Assembly: GCA_003864495.1 (NCBI GenBank)
Contig: ML133389.1
Coordinates: 2,491,848 to 2,555,847, forward strand
Length of the DNA stretch: 64,000 bases
Direction of reading: 5' to 3'
Source of the DNA: Nemopilema nomurai
Lineage: Eukaryota > Cnidaria > Scyphozoa > Rhizostomeae > Rhizostomatidae
Positions within the stretch are counted from its first letter, which is position 1, and every line of letters starts with the position of its first letter. This document shows positions 1 through 13,035 of the stretch, one piece after another. A model generated the notes under the pieces. The model did not search any database, had not been told where the DNA came from, and worked only from the letters and a program-made list of their open reading frames with translations. Both the position numbers and the translations under genes were made by a program.

Positions 1-2575
1 GTTGAGATTCACAATATAAAGACAGTTTGATACTCTTGACATAATGCGATATAAACCCAATCCATGTCTTTCTCCTTAGTTCTATTTTTTATTATGGGGT
101 ACTCTGATCCAGTCCCCTAACTGGACCCATGGGCACTGAAACACCGCATCATAGAAAGTTGAGATTCACAATATAAAGACAGTTTGATACTCTTGACATA
201 ATGCGATATAAACCTAATCCATGTCTTTCTCCTTAGTTCTATTTTTTATTATGGGGTACTCTGATCCAGTCCCCTAACTGGACCCATGGGCACTGAAACA
301 CCGCATCATAGAAAGTTGAGATTCACAATATAAAGACAGTTTGATACTCTTGACATAATGCGATATAAACCTAATCCATGTCTTTCTCCTTAGTTCTATT
401 TTTTATTATGGGGTACTCTGATCCAGTCCCCTAACTGGACCCATGGGCACTGAAACACCGCATCATAGAAAGTTGAGATTCACAATATAAAGACAGTTTG
501 ATACTCTTGACATAATGCGATATAAACCTAATCCATGTCTTTCTCCTTAGTTCTATTTTTATTATGGGTACTCTGATCCAGTCCCCTAACTGGACCCATG
601 GGCACTGAAACACCGCATCATAGAAAGTTGAGATTCACAATATAAAGACAGTTTGATACTCTTGACATAATGCGATATAAACCCAATCCATGTCTTTCTC
701 CTTAGTTCTATTTTTTATTATGGGGTACTCTGATCCAGTCCCCTAACTGGACCCATGGGCACTGAAACACCGCATCATAGAAAGTTGAGATTCACAATAT
801 AAAGACAGTTTGATACTCTTGACATAATGCGATATAAACCTAATCCATGTCTTTCTCCTTAGTTCTATTTTTTATTATGGGTACTCTGATCCAGTCCCCT
901 AACTGGACCCATGGGCACTGAAACACCGCACATAGAAAGTTGAGATTCACAATATAAAGACAGTTTGATACTCTTGACATAATGCGATATAAACCCAATC
1001 CATGTCTTTCTCCTTAGTTCTATTTTTTATTATGGGGTACTCTGATCCAGTCCCCTAACTGGACCCATGGGCACTGAAACACCGCATCATAGAAAGTTGA
1101 GATTCACAATATAAAGACAGTTTGATACTCTTGACATAATGCGATATAAACCCAATCCATGTCTTTCTCCTTAGTTCTATTTTTTATTATGGGTACTCTG
1201 ATCCAGTCCCCTAACTGGACCCATGGGCACTGAAACACCGCATCATAGAAAGTTGAGATTCACAATATAAAGACAGTTTGATACTCTTGACATAATGCGA
1301 TATAAACCCAATCCATGTCTTTCTCCTTAGTTCTATTTTTTATTATGGGTACTCTGATCCAGTCCCCTAACTGGACCCATGGGCACTGAAACACCGCATC
1401 ATAGAAAGTTGAGATTCACAATATAAAGACAGTTTGATACTCTTGACATAATGCGATATAAACCTAATCCATGTCTTTCTCCTTAGTTCTATTTTTTATT
1501 ATGGGTACTCTGATCCAGTCCCCTAACTGGACCCATGGGCACTGAAACACCGCACATAGAAAGTTGAGATTCACAATATAAAGACAGTTTGATACTCTTG
1601 ACATAATGCGATATAAACCTAATCCATGTCTTTCTCCTTAGTTCTATTTTTTATTATGGGTACTCTGATCCAGTCCCCTAACTGGACCCATGGGCACTGA
1701 AACACCGCATCATAGAAAGTTGAGATTCACAATATAAAGACAGTTTGATACTCTTGACATAATGCGATATAAACCTAATCCATGTCTTTCTCCTTAGTTC
1801 TATTTTTTATTATGGGGTACTCTGATCCAGTCCCCTAACTGGACCCATGGGCACTGAAACACCGCATCATAGAAAGTTGAGATTCACAATATAAAGACAG
1901 TTTGATACTCTTGACATAATGCGATATAAACCTAATCCATGTCTTTCTCCTTAGTTCTATTTTTTATTATGGGGTACTCTGATCCAGTCCCCTAACTGGA
2001 CCCATGGGCACTGAAACACCGCATCATAGAAAGTTGAGATTCACAATATAAAGACAGTTTGATACTCTTGACATAATGCGATATAAACCTAATCCATGTC
2101 TTTCTCCTTAGTTCTATTTTTTATTATGGGGTACTCTGATCCAGTCCCCTAACTGGACCCATGGGCACTGAAACACCGCACATAGAAAGTTGAGATTCAC
2201 AATATAAAGACAGTTTGATACTCTTGACATAATGCGATATAAACCCAATCATGTCTTTCTCCTTAGTTCTATTTTTTATTATGGGGTACTCTGATCCAGT
2301 CCCCTAACTGGACCCATGGGCACTGAAACACCGCATCATAGAAAGTTGAGATTCACAATATAAAGACAGTTTGATACTCTTGACATAATGCGATATAAAC
2401 CTAATCCATGTCTTTCTCCTTAGTTCTATTTTTTATTATGGGGTACTCTGATCCAGTCCCCTAACTGGACCCATGGGCACTGAAACACCGCACATAGAAA
2501 GTTGAGATTCACAATATAAAGACAGTTTGATACTCTTGACATAATGCGATATAAACCTAATCCATGTCTTTCTCC
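1..2575. repeat. 157-bp satellite, array 1 (about 16 copies)
   Basis: Head-to-tail copies of a 157-bp unit run from the window edge (successive units begin near 1, 158 and 315) and stop abruptly at about 2575. Each unit carries the hairpin TCCAGT-cccta-ACTGGA, the palindrome CCCATGGG and a TATAAA string. Copies differ mainly by T/C after 'ataaacc', by 'catcat' versus 'cacat', and by three or four G's before 'tactctg', so the array is young or homogenised. Left boundary is outside the window. Short open frames inside it are by-products of the period. It probably lies in an intron or just upstream of the aminopeptidase exons; the sequence cannot say which. Confidence 0.97.
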
Positions 2576-2593
2576 TTATTCTATTAACATTCT

Positions 2594-2669
2594 TGAAGAA
2601 GCATTCTGGAAAGTCTTCGTCAGCCCAAAGTTTCCTAAGCTCATTTGCAAAGGTAAGCAAATTTTTCAG
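2594..2669 (+). other. possible upstream aminopeptidase exon (weak)
   Basis: Unique sequence follows directly on the satellite and ends at a very good donor (CAAAG|gtaagc). On the plus strand it is open and leaves one base over, the phase needed by the exon at 4731. The encoded residues do not clearly resemble the M1 segment expected here. The minus strand is open too. A real exon is possible but unproven. Confidence 0.25.
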
Positions 2670-2699
2670 TCTTTTAATTCTCACACTGCTTTAAAACTA

Positions 2700-3190
2700 G
2701 TCTTAGATCTTCACCCTATAAAGTCGATCTTTATCTACTCTTTCACAATCGCCTTCTTCTTCATTGCTCTTCTTACTCTTCTTCACATTCACCTTCTGAT
2801 TTCTTCTTCTCCTTTTGCCGGTTTCAATCACTCTTCCGCTTGCTTTTCAAGGTCTCCTCTTCTTTTAAAATTTCCTCTTCAATGTTCTTCTTCATCTTCT
2901 TCATGTTCACCTTCTGCTATCTTCCTCTCCTTACGCCGGTTTCAATCACCTTTCCGCTCGCTTTTCACGGTCTCCTCTTCTTTTAAAATTTCCTCTTCAT
3001 TGTTCTTCTTCATCTTCTTCACATTCACCTTCTGCTTCCTTTCGCCGGTTTCAACCGCTTGCTTTTCAAGGCCTCCTCTTCTTCTAGAATTTTTTCTTCA
3101 TTCTCTTTGCCTCTCTTCTATTTTTCCTCATTTTTTTATTTGCTGTGATAATCTTTTCATCTTCATTCAGATTCTTCCCTCCAAAATTTC
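2700..3190 (+). repeat. pyrimidine-rich degenerate tandem repeat
   Basis: A CT-rich stretch in which a unit of roughly 120 bp, containing 'cttcttcttcat', 'cacattcaccttctg' and 'gccggtttcaa', recurs about three times with substitutions. The 220-codon open frame over it is low-complexity Ser/Phe/Leu sequence without a domain and is treated as non-coding. The pyrimidine-rich strand is the sense strand of the aminopeptidase gene. Confidence 0.6.
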
Positions 3191-3629
3191 TTTCCTGAAT
3201 TGTTGATGACCTTATACATCACGAAATAGGTCTTAAGTCCTTTACATTTCTCATTTTAGCAAGCAAATGTCGCGCATTTCATGGAGGCCTGGATCCGAGA
3301 GCCTGGTTACCCTTACGTCACACTTAAGTGTAATCAGAGAAGGTTAAAATGTTACTTAACCCAATCCAGTTTTTCAACTATAAATTCTAAAAGCAATGAA
3401 TGGACTTTAGCAAGGTTTGTCGTGCTGGCTTGCTTTTTACTTTCCTGAAAGTTTTTTAATCCATCTTTTATTAGCATCAATCTCCAAATGCATTAATTCA
3501 TGTGGCTACAGGTCTTATTTTAACCTGAAGTATAGTAATGGATAATTAATTACAAAAAAGTCAATCATTACATAATAGCAAAGAACAGCGGAATATATGA
3601 TAGCACTCTCTAAGAGTTTTAGAGAATGC

Positions 3630-3912
3630 CTTACTTTGTATGCGAAATTCCATTCTATTTAGACAGAAATGGTTGTTCTTTTTACTTGGATTCTTGCAGA
3701 AGAAATTTTGAAGTTGACTCTTCTTGATCATTCGACAACCAATCATTTGATTTTTCCGCAACTAGCGATTCATTTTGTCAGCTTTTGGTTATTTTCTGAC
3801 GTTTGGGTATTAGCTTTTGATCATTTCCCGATGTTTGTATACCCCGAGAAGTGTCGGACGAAAAAATATTTCAGCATGTTAAAATTTTGTTTTCACTATT
3901 TGTTTGTTTTGT
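3630..3912 (+). mobile_element. Penelope-like element, 3' tail fragment
   Basis: This stretch is similar to the 3' end of the Penelope remnant near 35.0 kb. Both contain 'agacagaaa', a following 'ttggattctt/ttgggctctt' segment, 'cagcttttggttat/cagtttttggttat', 'gacgtttg' and the shared 'gtgtcggacgaaaaaa'. Only the tail is present, and it holds no intact protein. Confidence 0.5.
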
Positions 3913-4504
3913 AATCTTATTTTAATCGAATGTATATAATTTTAAGCTACACAACCGTAACTTGTCTAATTCGGTTATTTACAAAATATACAAATTAATT
4001 TAACAATTTTTAGTAGTTTTTAAATACATATTTACAATAAAATCATTTTGTTTTGCATTCGTTGCATGTACAGGTTACCCCGTCCCATTTCTCGCAATTG
4101 TCAATTTTTACACCACGAAGCTTTATCAGGTTATTTGTTTTCTCAGTCCAGTTTGGCAAATTCCGCTGACGTTTAAGGCACCAAAGATGAGATCAAAGCT
4201 TTTACGAGTTAGAAAGAGAAAGGGTGAGGAATGTTACTAGGAAACTCGATGTATTCTTCTTGTTGCTGTTGTTGCTACCACTTTTGTTATCTTTGATATT
4301 GTTGTTGCTGAAGTGGTACCATGATAAAGGGACTCGAGCTTGCAATTTGAAAGACATATGTGCTGATTGATCATAAAAGGACCAATCGGAGCCAGGCTAG
4401 TTTAACCAGAGCCTCATATTCCTGCTTTATGCAACAATAACTTAGTTGACTTGTTTGGTAAAGTGAACTTACCTTCTGTTAAGTTTGAACTTCCTTCTGC
4501 CATG

Positions 4505-4605
4505 AATCTTCTTCTTCTTCTTCTTCTTGAACCTTCTTCTTCTTCTTGAACCTTCTTCTTCTTCTTAAACCTTCTTCTTCTTCTTAAACCTTCTTCTTCT
4601 AAAGA
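4505..4605 (+). repeat. CTT triplet / pyrimidine tract
   Basis: Repeated (CTT)n blocks joined by 'gaacc' or 'aaacc' lie about 125 bp before the aminopeptidase acceptor at 4730/4731. The reverse-strand open frame (poly-Arg/Glu/Lys) is a by-product. Confidence 0.8.
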
Positions 4606-4730
4606 GACCTTAAAAACTTGTTCTTTGCTCGAACCGTAATGGTTCCTTGCAACACGTTCTTCCATGACCTTAGCTCTCTACCAACTTCATCTGAATCCAT
4701 TTTCAAGCGTTTTCTGTCTTTTCATTGCAG

Positions 4731-7708
4731 TGACTTTTCGCATGTTAGGCCATTTCACCTGGCTAAAAGCGAACGTTGGTCAAGTCGGACTCTACCGTGT
4801 GAAATACGATTCTTCAATATGGAAGCAGCTCATTCGTGAAATATTCCACAGAAATTCAGTAAGATGTTTTATTCAACCTCTTTTGAATCCAAATTTTTGT
4901 GTGGCATCAGTTTGTAGACTTCATTGGATGATAGAAGTTTCCCTAGAAACATATACGGATGACAGACGTAATACAGTAGTTATAAAAAGACCAATGCAAC
5001 TCATCACTATTTCAAATTATGCAACTGTCCTTCGTAAACAACCGCTCAGACGACTAGCAAAACATTACCTTCTTACTTTGGTAGCTTTATTTCCATTCTG
5101 TAACTAGAGCCATTTTTCTATTCTTGCCCTTAAAAAAGCCAATAATCCCCATTAAACACGACCAACAAAACAATCTTCAACACTTGGTTTATTTCCTAGT
5201 TAATTTCCTTCACAATAACCTATCTATTGTTTACGGTACAAAGACCCAATAATTGGTTATACGCACAATTCAGTTTTGTGTTTTGGACTTTCTTTGGATT
5301 TCGACTTTTTCCTGCTCAGAGCTTGTGAGCGAAGCCTATTCACTGTCTCCAATAACGAGAACAAGGAGACAGCATTACCCCCTTTTTCCTTCTTATTCGA
5401 GAGCATCCAATATTCTCATTCAAAATGGAACATTCTGTTCATTTCAATCTCCCGAAGAAATTGCATTCTAGACATTCTGGATTATGATGTATTTCATAAC
5501 AATTCTCTTCATAATTTGTTTTGAATAACTTAATGATGTAATTTGTCTCTATGTCAATAGAAGGATTTCTAATATCCACGTTTCATTTTCATATGTCACT
5601 TTTCAACATCTTTGTTATCAAAGGAAAACAGTTTCTTGATATTAGAACAGTCTAAAATTTTTTTTATTTTGCACACTTTTATTATCGTACATTATTCAAT
5701 GTATTGTATAACATTTGTATTATATGTTCTATAATATTCTAAAGAGTCGTTGTACCTTAGAGTCTTGGAGAGCTTGACCGAGCTGGCTTGATTGATGACG
5801 CATTTTGGCTTGCAAGGTATGAGCTTCCATGAATCGCTAGATCAATCGTTCATCAGACCAATAAATCACTTGATCATCCAATCATTGATTCAAACAACTT
5901 TATAACAACGAGTCATTGCAGCAGCCAAATCACTAAATCAGTCAATTCCAATCATTAAATCATTTCGTCACTACCAGCCTCAAGGTCTTCGGCGTGCAAT
6001 TTATCTATTTCATTGTGAATTGGCTTTTGTCTTGGGTGAAGCTCAATGCAAACAAAGGAATTTGTGACTAAATACGAGGCTCCCAGGCACGGTAGCATCT
6101 AACTTAACTTACTCTTAGGGAAGATTTGGGCCTAGGCGAAAGCAGCTTGTATACTAACGAAAACACTTGTGCAAAGACACAAACTACTAAAAATGCACAT
6201 AAATATTTCATTGCCATGTAGATATCTCCTTCAACTTTGAGCCTTCATGTTATATATTTGATTTCAGAGCTAACAAGCTGCCATTCTCCATTCCACTGTC
6301 AATGACGTCATACCTGCGCAGTGAAAAGAGTTTCGTGGTGTGGAAAGCTGTTCTTGCGCACTTCAAGTACCTGTTGAAGTTGTTCAATGGTCATCGGAAT
6401 GCGAACTGCATCAAGGTACGTATTAGAGCAAATAAACATTTCACTAACATCCCTTTTTATCATTTCTTCCTGTCTTTCCTTCTGGAGATGCAGACGTATC
6501 TTTCGTGACGTCACAAGCTATTAGTCAAGAGATCAATGGCAATTTTTAATGGGGGAACACGAGGAGGCTTTTATCTAATGCGAGCTTACCCTGTTTGCTC
6601 CTTGAATATTGGCAAATTGTCTTCGTCAGTTTGAGTTTATATTTCTATTGCAACAGAAATTTCTCTTTGGACAAGCCTTACACATCTTGAAATCTGTTGG
6701 CTGGATGAACAATGGTACTCTGCTAGAGAGGTTGGTTGATTCGATGTCAATCACTAATCAACAAATCACTTAATCAATCATTGCTATAAGGATTGAAACA
6801 TTTTAGCAGGAGAAAGTCTAATCACTTAAACAGTAAGGCATCCGATTCGATGTCAATCACAAATCAACAAATCACTTAATCAATCATTGCTATAAGGATT
6901 GAAACAGCAGGAGAAAGTCTAATCACTTAAACAGTAAGGCATCCGATTCGATGTCAATCACAAATCAACAAATCACTTTATCAATCATTGCTATAAGGAT
7001 GAGAAATTTTAGCAGGAGAAAGTCTAATCACTTAAACAGTAAGGCATCCGATTCGATGTCAATCACAAATCAACAAATCACTTTATCAATCATTGCTATA
7101 AGGATTGAAACATTTTAGCAGGAGAAAGCCTAATCACTTAAACAGTAAGGCAGCCAACAAGAAAATGAATGAATAAATAAATGAAACAATCAATCATTCT
7201 GCTAGTAGATAAATGAACCAGCTAATCAGTCAATCAACCATCATTAAATCAATCAATCAATGAATCATTTCAGTATTCAGTTCTATCAGCCAGTTAGACC
7301 GTCAACAAGATCGTCACTCAAGAAACCACTGAATCAATTTGTCATCAAAAAACATTGAATCAATGAATCACTCTAACAATTTTATCGCTCAATAGCATAT
7401 GAAGATCTTCGAATAATAATTCGCAATCTTTCTACACAAAGGATGCTTCGACCTGAAGTTTTAAAATTTGCTGTTGAAGTTGGTGATAAAGAAACGATTC
7501 AGAAGAGCAAAAAACTATTCAAAAGGATTTTGAATCCGAAAGAAAGGTGAATTTATAGAGATATTTCATTGTTGTTAAACCATAGTTTAAGCCCAATCTC
7601 GTCAGCCTACCTCCCCCCTTTTTCTCCCACTTTGTCCCTCCAAAACCCTTTTTCCTTACCAACTCACTACCTTTCTTTCCCAGTAACTTATTTCTTTCAA
7701 TTTCAATT

Positions 7709-7764
<56 letters not shown>

Positions 7765-10499
7765 ATTTCACGTCACGATTTCATGTTTTGTAATGTTTTG
7801 TGTTGCTCCGTCCTGTCTTCTTTCTGGTGTTTCAATCGTATTATTTTGCGTTATAATTCAATTAACACAGAAGTAGCCATTGAATTGATAGCCACTAGAG
7901 GAATAGACTTTGTTCTTTGTTTGCTTTAGAGGGCAATAGCAGACTTGGGTTTGAGTAGTAGCTGAGCTTGTTGATAGTAGAGTTAAACATTACATCCATA
8001 CATTTGTTGACTTTGGTTTTGAATCGCTTTTGGTATTTTATTTCTACTTTTGTGACAAAGCCCCTTCTTTTCTTCGACAACCCCTTCTTTCATTCTTGTT
8101 GATAGTAGAGTTAAACATTACATCCATACATTTGTTGACTTTGGTTTTGAATCGCTTTTGGTATTTTATTTCTACTTTTGTGACAAAGCCCCTTCTTTTC
8201 TTCGACAACCCCTTCTTTCATCTACTCCAAGACTTCAGCCTCCACAGTGGTGCGTTACTGTTCTTTCTTTTCAGACTCAATCTGCCGTTTGAGATTAAAT
8301 CTCTCATCTTCAAGACAGCTGTAGAGTTTGGTGGTGCAAGACAATTAAAGACCATGATTGATCTTTACAAGTCCAAACATTCGAGTGACAAGAAAATATA
8401 CCTTTGTGCCATCGCATCATCTCGATCGTTCTCAAACATCAAAAGGCAAGATACACTAAAACAAGAACAGCATTTCCTGATCATCAAAATCATACCTTCT
8501 CAGACCTTTTTAACTGCGAAAAGTTTCACTCGATATCATTTGAAAGGATGTTTCTGGAGCTTCTTCTCATATAAGTCTCTTTCAAAAGAAAGTTGCCATA
8601 ACGATTAGAAGTTTAACAGAAAACCTCTAGTGGTAAAGTATTTAAAAAACGGTTTCAAAATAGCAATCTTTTGGTAAAATGGCTAAAGCTTTTAGTCTGA
8701 CACTCATCAGAGAAGTCAAAGAATGATGACCGTTGACTCTTATTGATCTAAATTTGTATCATCATCCCTTCATGTTGCATACCTTAACTATAATTGGTGC
8801 TTTTAAGTACTTTTTACTTCGAGACGTTTTCCTATAGATTCTAATATTTCAATAGCGAGGATGGCTCATTGGCTAGAGGCGCTGACTACAGACCCAAGGA
8901 TCTGTGGTTCGAACCCCTGGCATGACCAAACTTTTACACAGAGTGAGGAGAGTCGCCAGCTCTCTGTAATTCTAGGCATAAGGAATCACGAGGTGTGGAC
9001 CAGGACACTGCTCGATAAGTTTAAGTTTCTCAGTGTCCTAAAAACTACCTTTGAATAGAAAGAAATGGATAGATATATAGATAGATAGACATACTAAAAT
9101 ATTCAATTAATGTTTTTCTGCTTAGAATCTATTTAACAGCTTCTAAAGCAAACATGCACGTTATTCCAAAGGATTTTCTCCTTAATCAACATTTTCGACT
9201 TTTCCAGTTTCTTGGAGTCAATGATAAAGCCTAGAAGCATCAGCTCAGAAGCTCTAACCATTTTGGAAGAGCTATCGTCTAGGCCGGGAAAACAGAAAAT
9301 TGCTTGGGAGCTAGTGAAATACGTCATGGGCACAGACGCAAAAAGGTTTGAGCACTAGTGTTAATTGCTAGCATGCTTCTTTTAAGCTTTGTATTTTGAC
9401 ACAAGGATAATCGAATTGGATTTCACTGAATGGAGTACGTAACATGTTACGTAACAAGACTGAATTAACTCAGATTTAGTTTCTAAGTAATCACTTCACA
9501 AACAAGCTAGCAATTACAAAATTAAAATTCTTCTGTTGATTAATGCATTTAATCACAGTTCCTCTATCCTCTGTCAAGGAAAAGTCTTGGGGACAAATTT
9601 CTTTTGGCTGTTGGAAATCTAGTCGAAGGAGTCAGAATAGGGAAGTTGGCTCAAACGGTGAGTGGGTCAAGTGAGAGACATCTCCCAAAACTAGTGTCAC
9701 ATTGAGCAATAATTTGACTTTTTGACAAATAAAGCAATCTCGTATTTTCATTTAGGTATTTTGGAACTTAGCAATTCAAAACGCCGATGCTTTTCATGTA
9801 GGTTCATTTCACGTGCAATCCTTTGGAGGTATAAATTATGCTTGCACTTATGACATAATGCGATTGGTTCACAATGCCATTTATTTCTGGCTACTTGTTG
9901 TCTGAAGTTTGTAAGCCTGAGGCGTTTTGAAACAAAATTTTTCTGATTAATTTGACTCTAAAAATTGCTGATAAAGAGTGTGGGCAAAAATGAGGAATGG
10001 CTTCTTCGTAACTATCATGTATTTACATTCAACAACAAAATATGTCAATAATTCTAAAACATCGCCTGATAATTCTTTTATTAGTTGTACTAATCTGCAT
10101 TGGCAATATGTGTTGTGCAGTAATGCATTTGAAATAAGTGAATTCTTGCTGTTTGAACTTTATAGTACCTTAACAAATTATGCTAAGTGTATGAACTATC
10201 CTCCTTTATGCAAGTTGTGGCGAACTCAAAAGAACAGATAAAAATCCTTTGATTGCCAATCTATGCTCCTTGTTTTCAATAGAGTTGTTCAACTTCCTTT
10301 GAACGTCTCGTAAGAACTCTTAGATATATATAATTACCTTTTTTCTTCTATTCTGCAGGCTTTAGAGTTGTTGTCAAAGCACAAAGAGCTGCAGCCTCTT
10401 CATCAAAAAGCGAAAAGTAAGATCCAGGAAGCCGATTACAATCTTGCACAAATAGAACGATGGATTCTATCGGGAAAACATGGAATAAAATGTCATTGA
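4731..10499 (+). CDS. M1-family (ERAP/aminopeptidase N-like) zinc aminopeptidase, C-terminal exons
   Basis: Nine exons: 4731-4858, 5761-5816, 6268-6415, 6657-6730, 7442-7546, 8275-8445, 9208-9345, 9579-9657, 10359-10499 (TGA). Every junction keeps frame, giving about 345 residues. The first exon encodes the conserved strand WLKANVGQVGLYRVKYD of M1 enzymes. The next continues with DRAGLIDDAFWLAR, the start of the helical ERAP1_C domain. Later exons carry the alpha-solenoid with LLER-MLR, AVEFGGA and KQKIAWELVKY, and the last ends KSKIQEADYNLAQIERWIL as in vertebrate ERAPs. The family trims N-terminal residues from peptides. The GAMEN and HExxH zinc site are upstream of the window, so activity, membrane anchor and subtype cannot be judged. 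Intron 6 starts with GC. An AATAAA lies near 10862. Confidence 0.92.
6738..7152 (+). repeat. about 105-bp tandem repeat, four copies
   Basis: Units begin at 6738, 6844, 6945 and 7050 with 'gattcgatgtcaatcac' and run to 'aaacagtaaggca'. The array begins eight bases after the donor of aminopeptidase exon 6657-6730. Copies two to four are nearly identical, apart from a loss of 'attttt' in copy two. They are AT-rich with many 'atcaatca' motifs and have no coding potential. Confidence 0.9.
7706..7763 (+). repeat. (CTTT)n microsatellite
   Basis: About fourteen perfect CTTT units inside the aminopeptidase intron 7547-8274. Confidence 0.95.
7967..8222 (+). repeat. direct tandem duplication of about 128 bp
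   Basis: The segment beginning 'cttgttgatagtagag' and ending 'aaccccttctttcat' occurs twice, starting near 7967 and 8095, with almost no differences. It lies 50 bp upstream of the acceptor of exon 8275-8445. The open frame reading through it into that exon is intronic. Confidence 0.9.
8446..9207 (+). promoter_or_regulatory. GC-AG intron of the aminopeptidase gene
   Basis: The exon 8275-8445 donor is AAAAG|gcaagat, a standard GC-type 5' splice site. The acceptor is tttccag|TTT at 9207/9208. Phase 2 is preserved, and the joined protein fits ERAP enzymes across the junction. The intron carries a tRNA-SINE. Confidence 0.75.
8853..9095 (+). mobile_element. tRNA-derived SINE, copy 1
   Basis: The head has a Pol III A box (TGGCTCATTGGCTAGAGG) and B box (GGTTCGAACCC) at tRNA-like spacing. 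About 140 bp of body follows, with 'gtaattctaggcat', 'aatcacgaggtgtgg' and 'accaggacactgctcgata'. The tail is GATA-rich. The body recurs at 37990-38450, which shows this is a dispersed family rather than a tRNA gene. Confidence 0.85.
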
Positions 10500-13035
10500 C
10501 CTGAAGGCGCTGACTAAGAAGAATGCTTCGAACTAAACGACCTTGTTTTTGATGGATTCCGGTTTGCAGTGAAAAACCATAAGCAAGGGCTCCATAACAT
10601 GTCTAGATGCATTATAATAGTGGTTACTTGAAGTCAAGGAAAGTTTCATCCTTGTAACCATCGTTTTCTAGATCAGAGTAAAAGCAAATGTTCCTAAAGG
10701 GTCCCGTAGGATTTCTCTGTATAAAGGCAGTAGAAACAAATCATCTCTTTGACCGTTGACCTTTGACCTTTTTACTTCATATTAACCCCTTTCAGAGTCC
10801 AAACCTAGCGGTTAATTGAAAACAAAATTTAACGCAAAGTATAACATAAATCAAATTTCAAAAATAAATAAAACATGTTCACGATACCTTCAGGTTAAGA
10901 CGTTGAGCCTAAAAACTTTACTCAAGATTGTTAACCATATCACAGCCTCATTTAAAGTCAATAATAGTCATAATGGCAAAAATGTACATTTGGTTTAAAG
11001 AAAGGCAAAACAAGATGACGAACAAAGCGATTGAAAAGAAAATTCTTTGAACCAAACTAGTAAGACGAAAACATGGTAAGAATCATTCTACAGCTAGGGA
11101 AATATTTCATAATGTTCCTTGTAAACTAATCAATTTTGTTATTAAGAAATGCGTGTTTTATTGGGACATCGTACTTGCAAGAACCCAAGGCTTTACCAAA
11201 TTGCCCTTCCTGAAGGACTCCAGACTTATTAAAAGTGGCTGCACTATCGTTTTCATTCCAATAAGTGCCTGGGCAGCTACGCAATTTTGCTTCTTATAAG
11301 GCACTGCTTTTTATCGAATGGGGCCCTAATAAAGTATTTCTCTAAATGTAAAAATTAAAAATTCAAAGGTCAGCTTTCTTTTTCAAAATATACATCTCTC
11401 AGGAAAACAAAAGTCAACACTTTAATACGCGATAACTAATTAGTTGTTAGTACTACACAAAATACATTCTGCGTCAATTTTCACGGCAGGCTACCCAGGG
11501 GGGACTTATCCGAACGATTACGGTATACAAATGGCTAGAATAATTTTGCAGTTAAAATTGTGAGTTTTTACCACTTGTTGTTTTGTAGCAAGACTCTTGT
11601 AACTTTGTCAAATTGAGGTGTCAGTGGTTTCCAGTTGGAGTATGATTATTAAGCGTAACGATAGAACGGATGAATCAAGTTTTAGTGAAATAAACGAAGC
11701 AGAAAGGCCATTTGAGACGAGTAGGGTTAGAGACGAGAATGAGAGTGGGTATTTGCACATTATAGAAGATTGAGAACATCCTCGCTTCTATGATGATGCA
11801 TTTGGGAAATGGTAACAGGATATATTTTGATTGACTCATTAGGAAACGCTGACAAAACTGATTGGAAAATGAGCAACCGCACCCAGGGGCGCTTATAGGG
11901 GGGCTAAGGACGCTTTTGCAAAATTTCCAGCCCCTTTATTTGCCCCCCACTTTTCTTAGTACTTTTACGTAATTAGTTAGTGTTTTCGTCCATATGCTTT
12001 ATACAGTGGCGTAGAGGGGGCAGAGGGAGGGGGCAAATTGCCCCAGGGCCTGGGCCTGAAAAGGGCCCCAAATTGTGATAAAGATTTATTAACTTGAAAT
12101 TTTTTTACATACATGAAATATTTATCGATTCATTATTTGAGCTGAGTTTCCCTGGGTTTTGCAAAATCGTACTTATTGGTGGAAGGGAGCCCTGATAAAG
12201 TTAGATAACCCATATAATCTTGTTTTAATCTATGGCTAGTTCAGTCATGTTTGCATTTAGAATCGTTGCATAAAGCTATATGAAATGCGTTGTTCTATGG
12301 GATTTTCTATATAAAAGTGCGTAGAATACAAACTTGCTTTGATTTTAAATTTTAACATTGTGTAGCTCATTAGAAAAAATAACCAGAATTACAGGAACGC
12401 GTTTTGACGTCCATTTTAATCAGCTAAAAGAGTGTGGTCAAGAGCGTATTTAAATCGCTTATCTTTAGAATTAATGATTTTTATTACATTTTAGGATATT
12501 ATGTTCATATTCTATAAAGTGCAGAAACGTTTGGAAATAATGGGAGTTTCCCATTTTAAAAAGAGCGGGGTTCCAAAATTTTTTTTTGATACGTAGCTTT
12601 TGGTATGAATTGCTCGGGCATTCTCTACAAAATATATAATGTCCGTACAGGTTTTTCTGTGATGCCTCTCCCTACCCCTCCCCCAAGTTTATTCAGGCTA
12701 GAATCGCTCTTGATTGCGCTGCAAAAGAAATGTAGTTTACTAGGGAATTTGGGTTTTCTGGCGAGATATTGGAAAGTGTCTATGAAAACGGAAAATCGGA
12801 AATGCTTGTAGAAATGGTAATTGCTCTGTATTATTGATAATATTAGAAGGGTTGCAGGTGAATCCTTTACCGTAACCTGGTCTCAAAATCTCGCTTCCAA
12901 CATTTAGCATAGGCGTGAACAATATTTAGGTCACATCGTCCTTACCTCGGTATAATTTCAAAAAAATAGAGAAAAGAGTATCTATTCCTGTTAAAAAAGG
13001 GGTGTTTGGCTCATAAACGGGTGCTTACACAAATG
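10500..13035. other. intergenic region without recognised genes
   Basis: AT-rich sequence after the aminopeptidase stop codon. AATAAA strings near 10862 are candidate poly(A) signals. At 12006-12075 'agtggcgtagaggggg' followed by G- and C-rich tracts resembles the edge of a decayed DNA transposon, and 11885-11955 has a similar 'aggggcgcttata' tract. No open frame here resembles a known protein. Confidence 0.5.

Noticed and set aside
1..2575. Hammerhead ribozyme in the 157-bp satellite (hairpin after CTGA, later CTGAAAC)
   Set aside because: The conserved CTGATGA core is absent (CTGATCC instead), and GAAA does not follow the stem directly. No match to the motif on either strand.
2594..2669. 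Minus-strand exon resembling a G-alpha helical segment (ELRKLWADEDFPECF)
   Set aside because: No convincing acceptor precedes it, and the plus strand has a far better donor. The resemblance is short.
8853..8925. Functional tRNA gene
   Set aside because: It has A and B boxes but no proper acceptor or anticodon stem, and its downstream body recurs at 38 kb, so it is a SINE.
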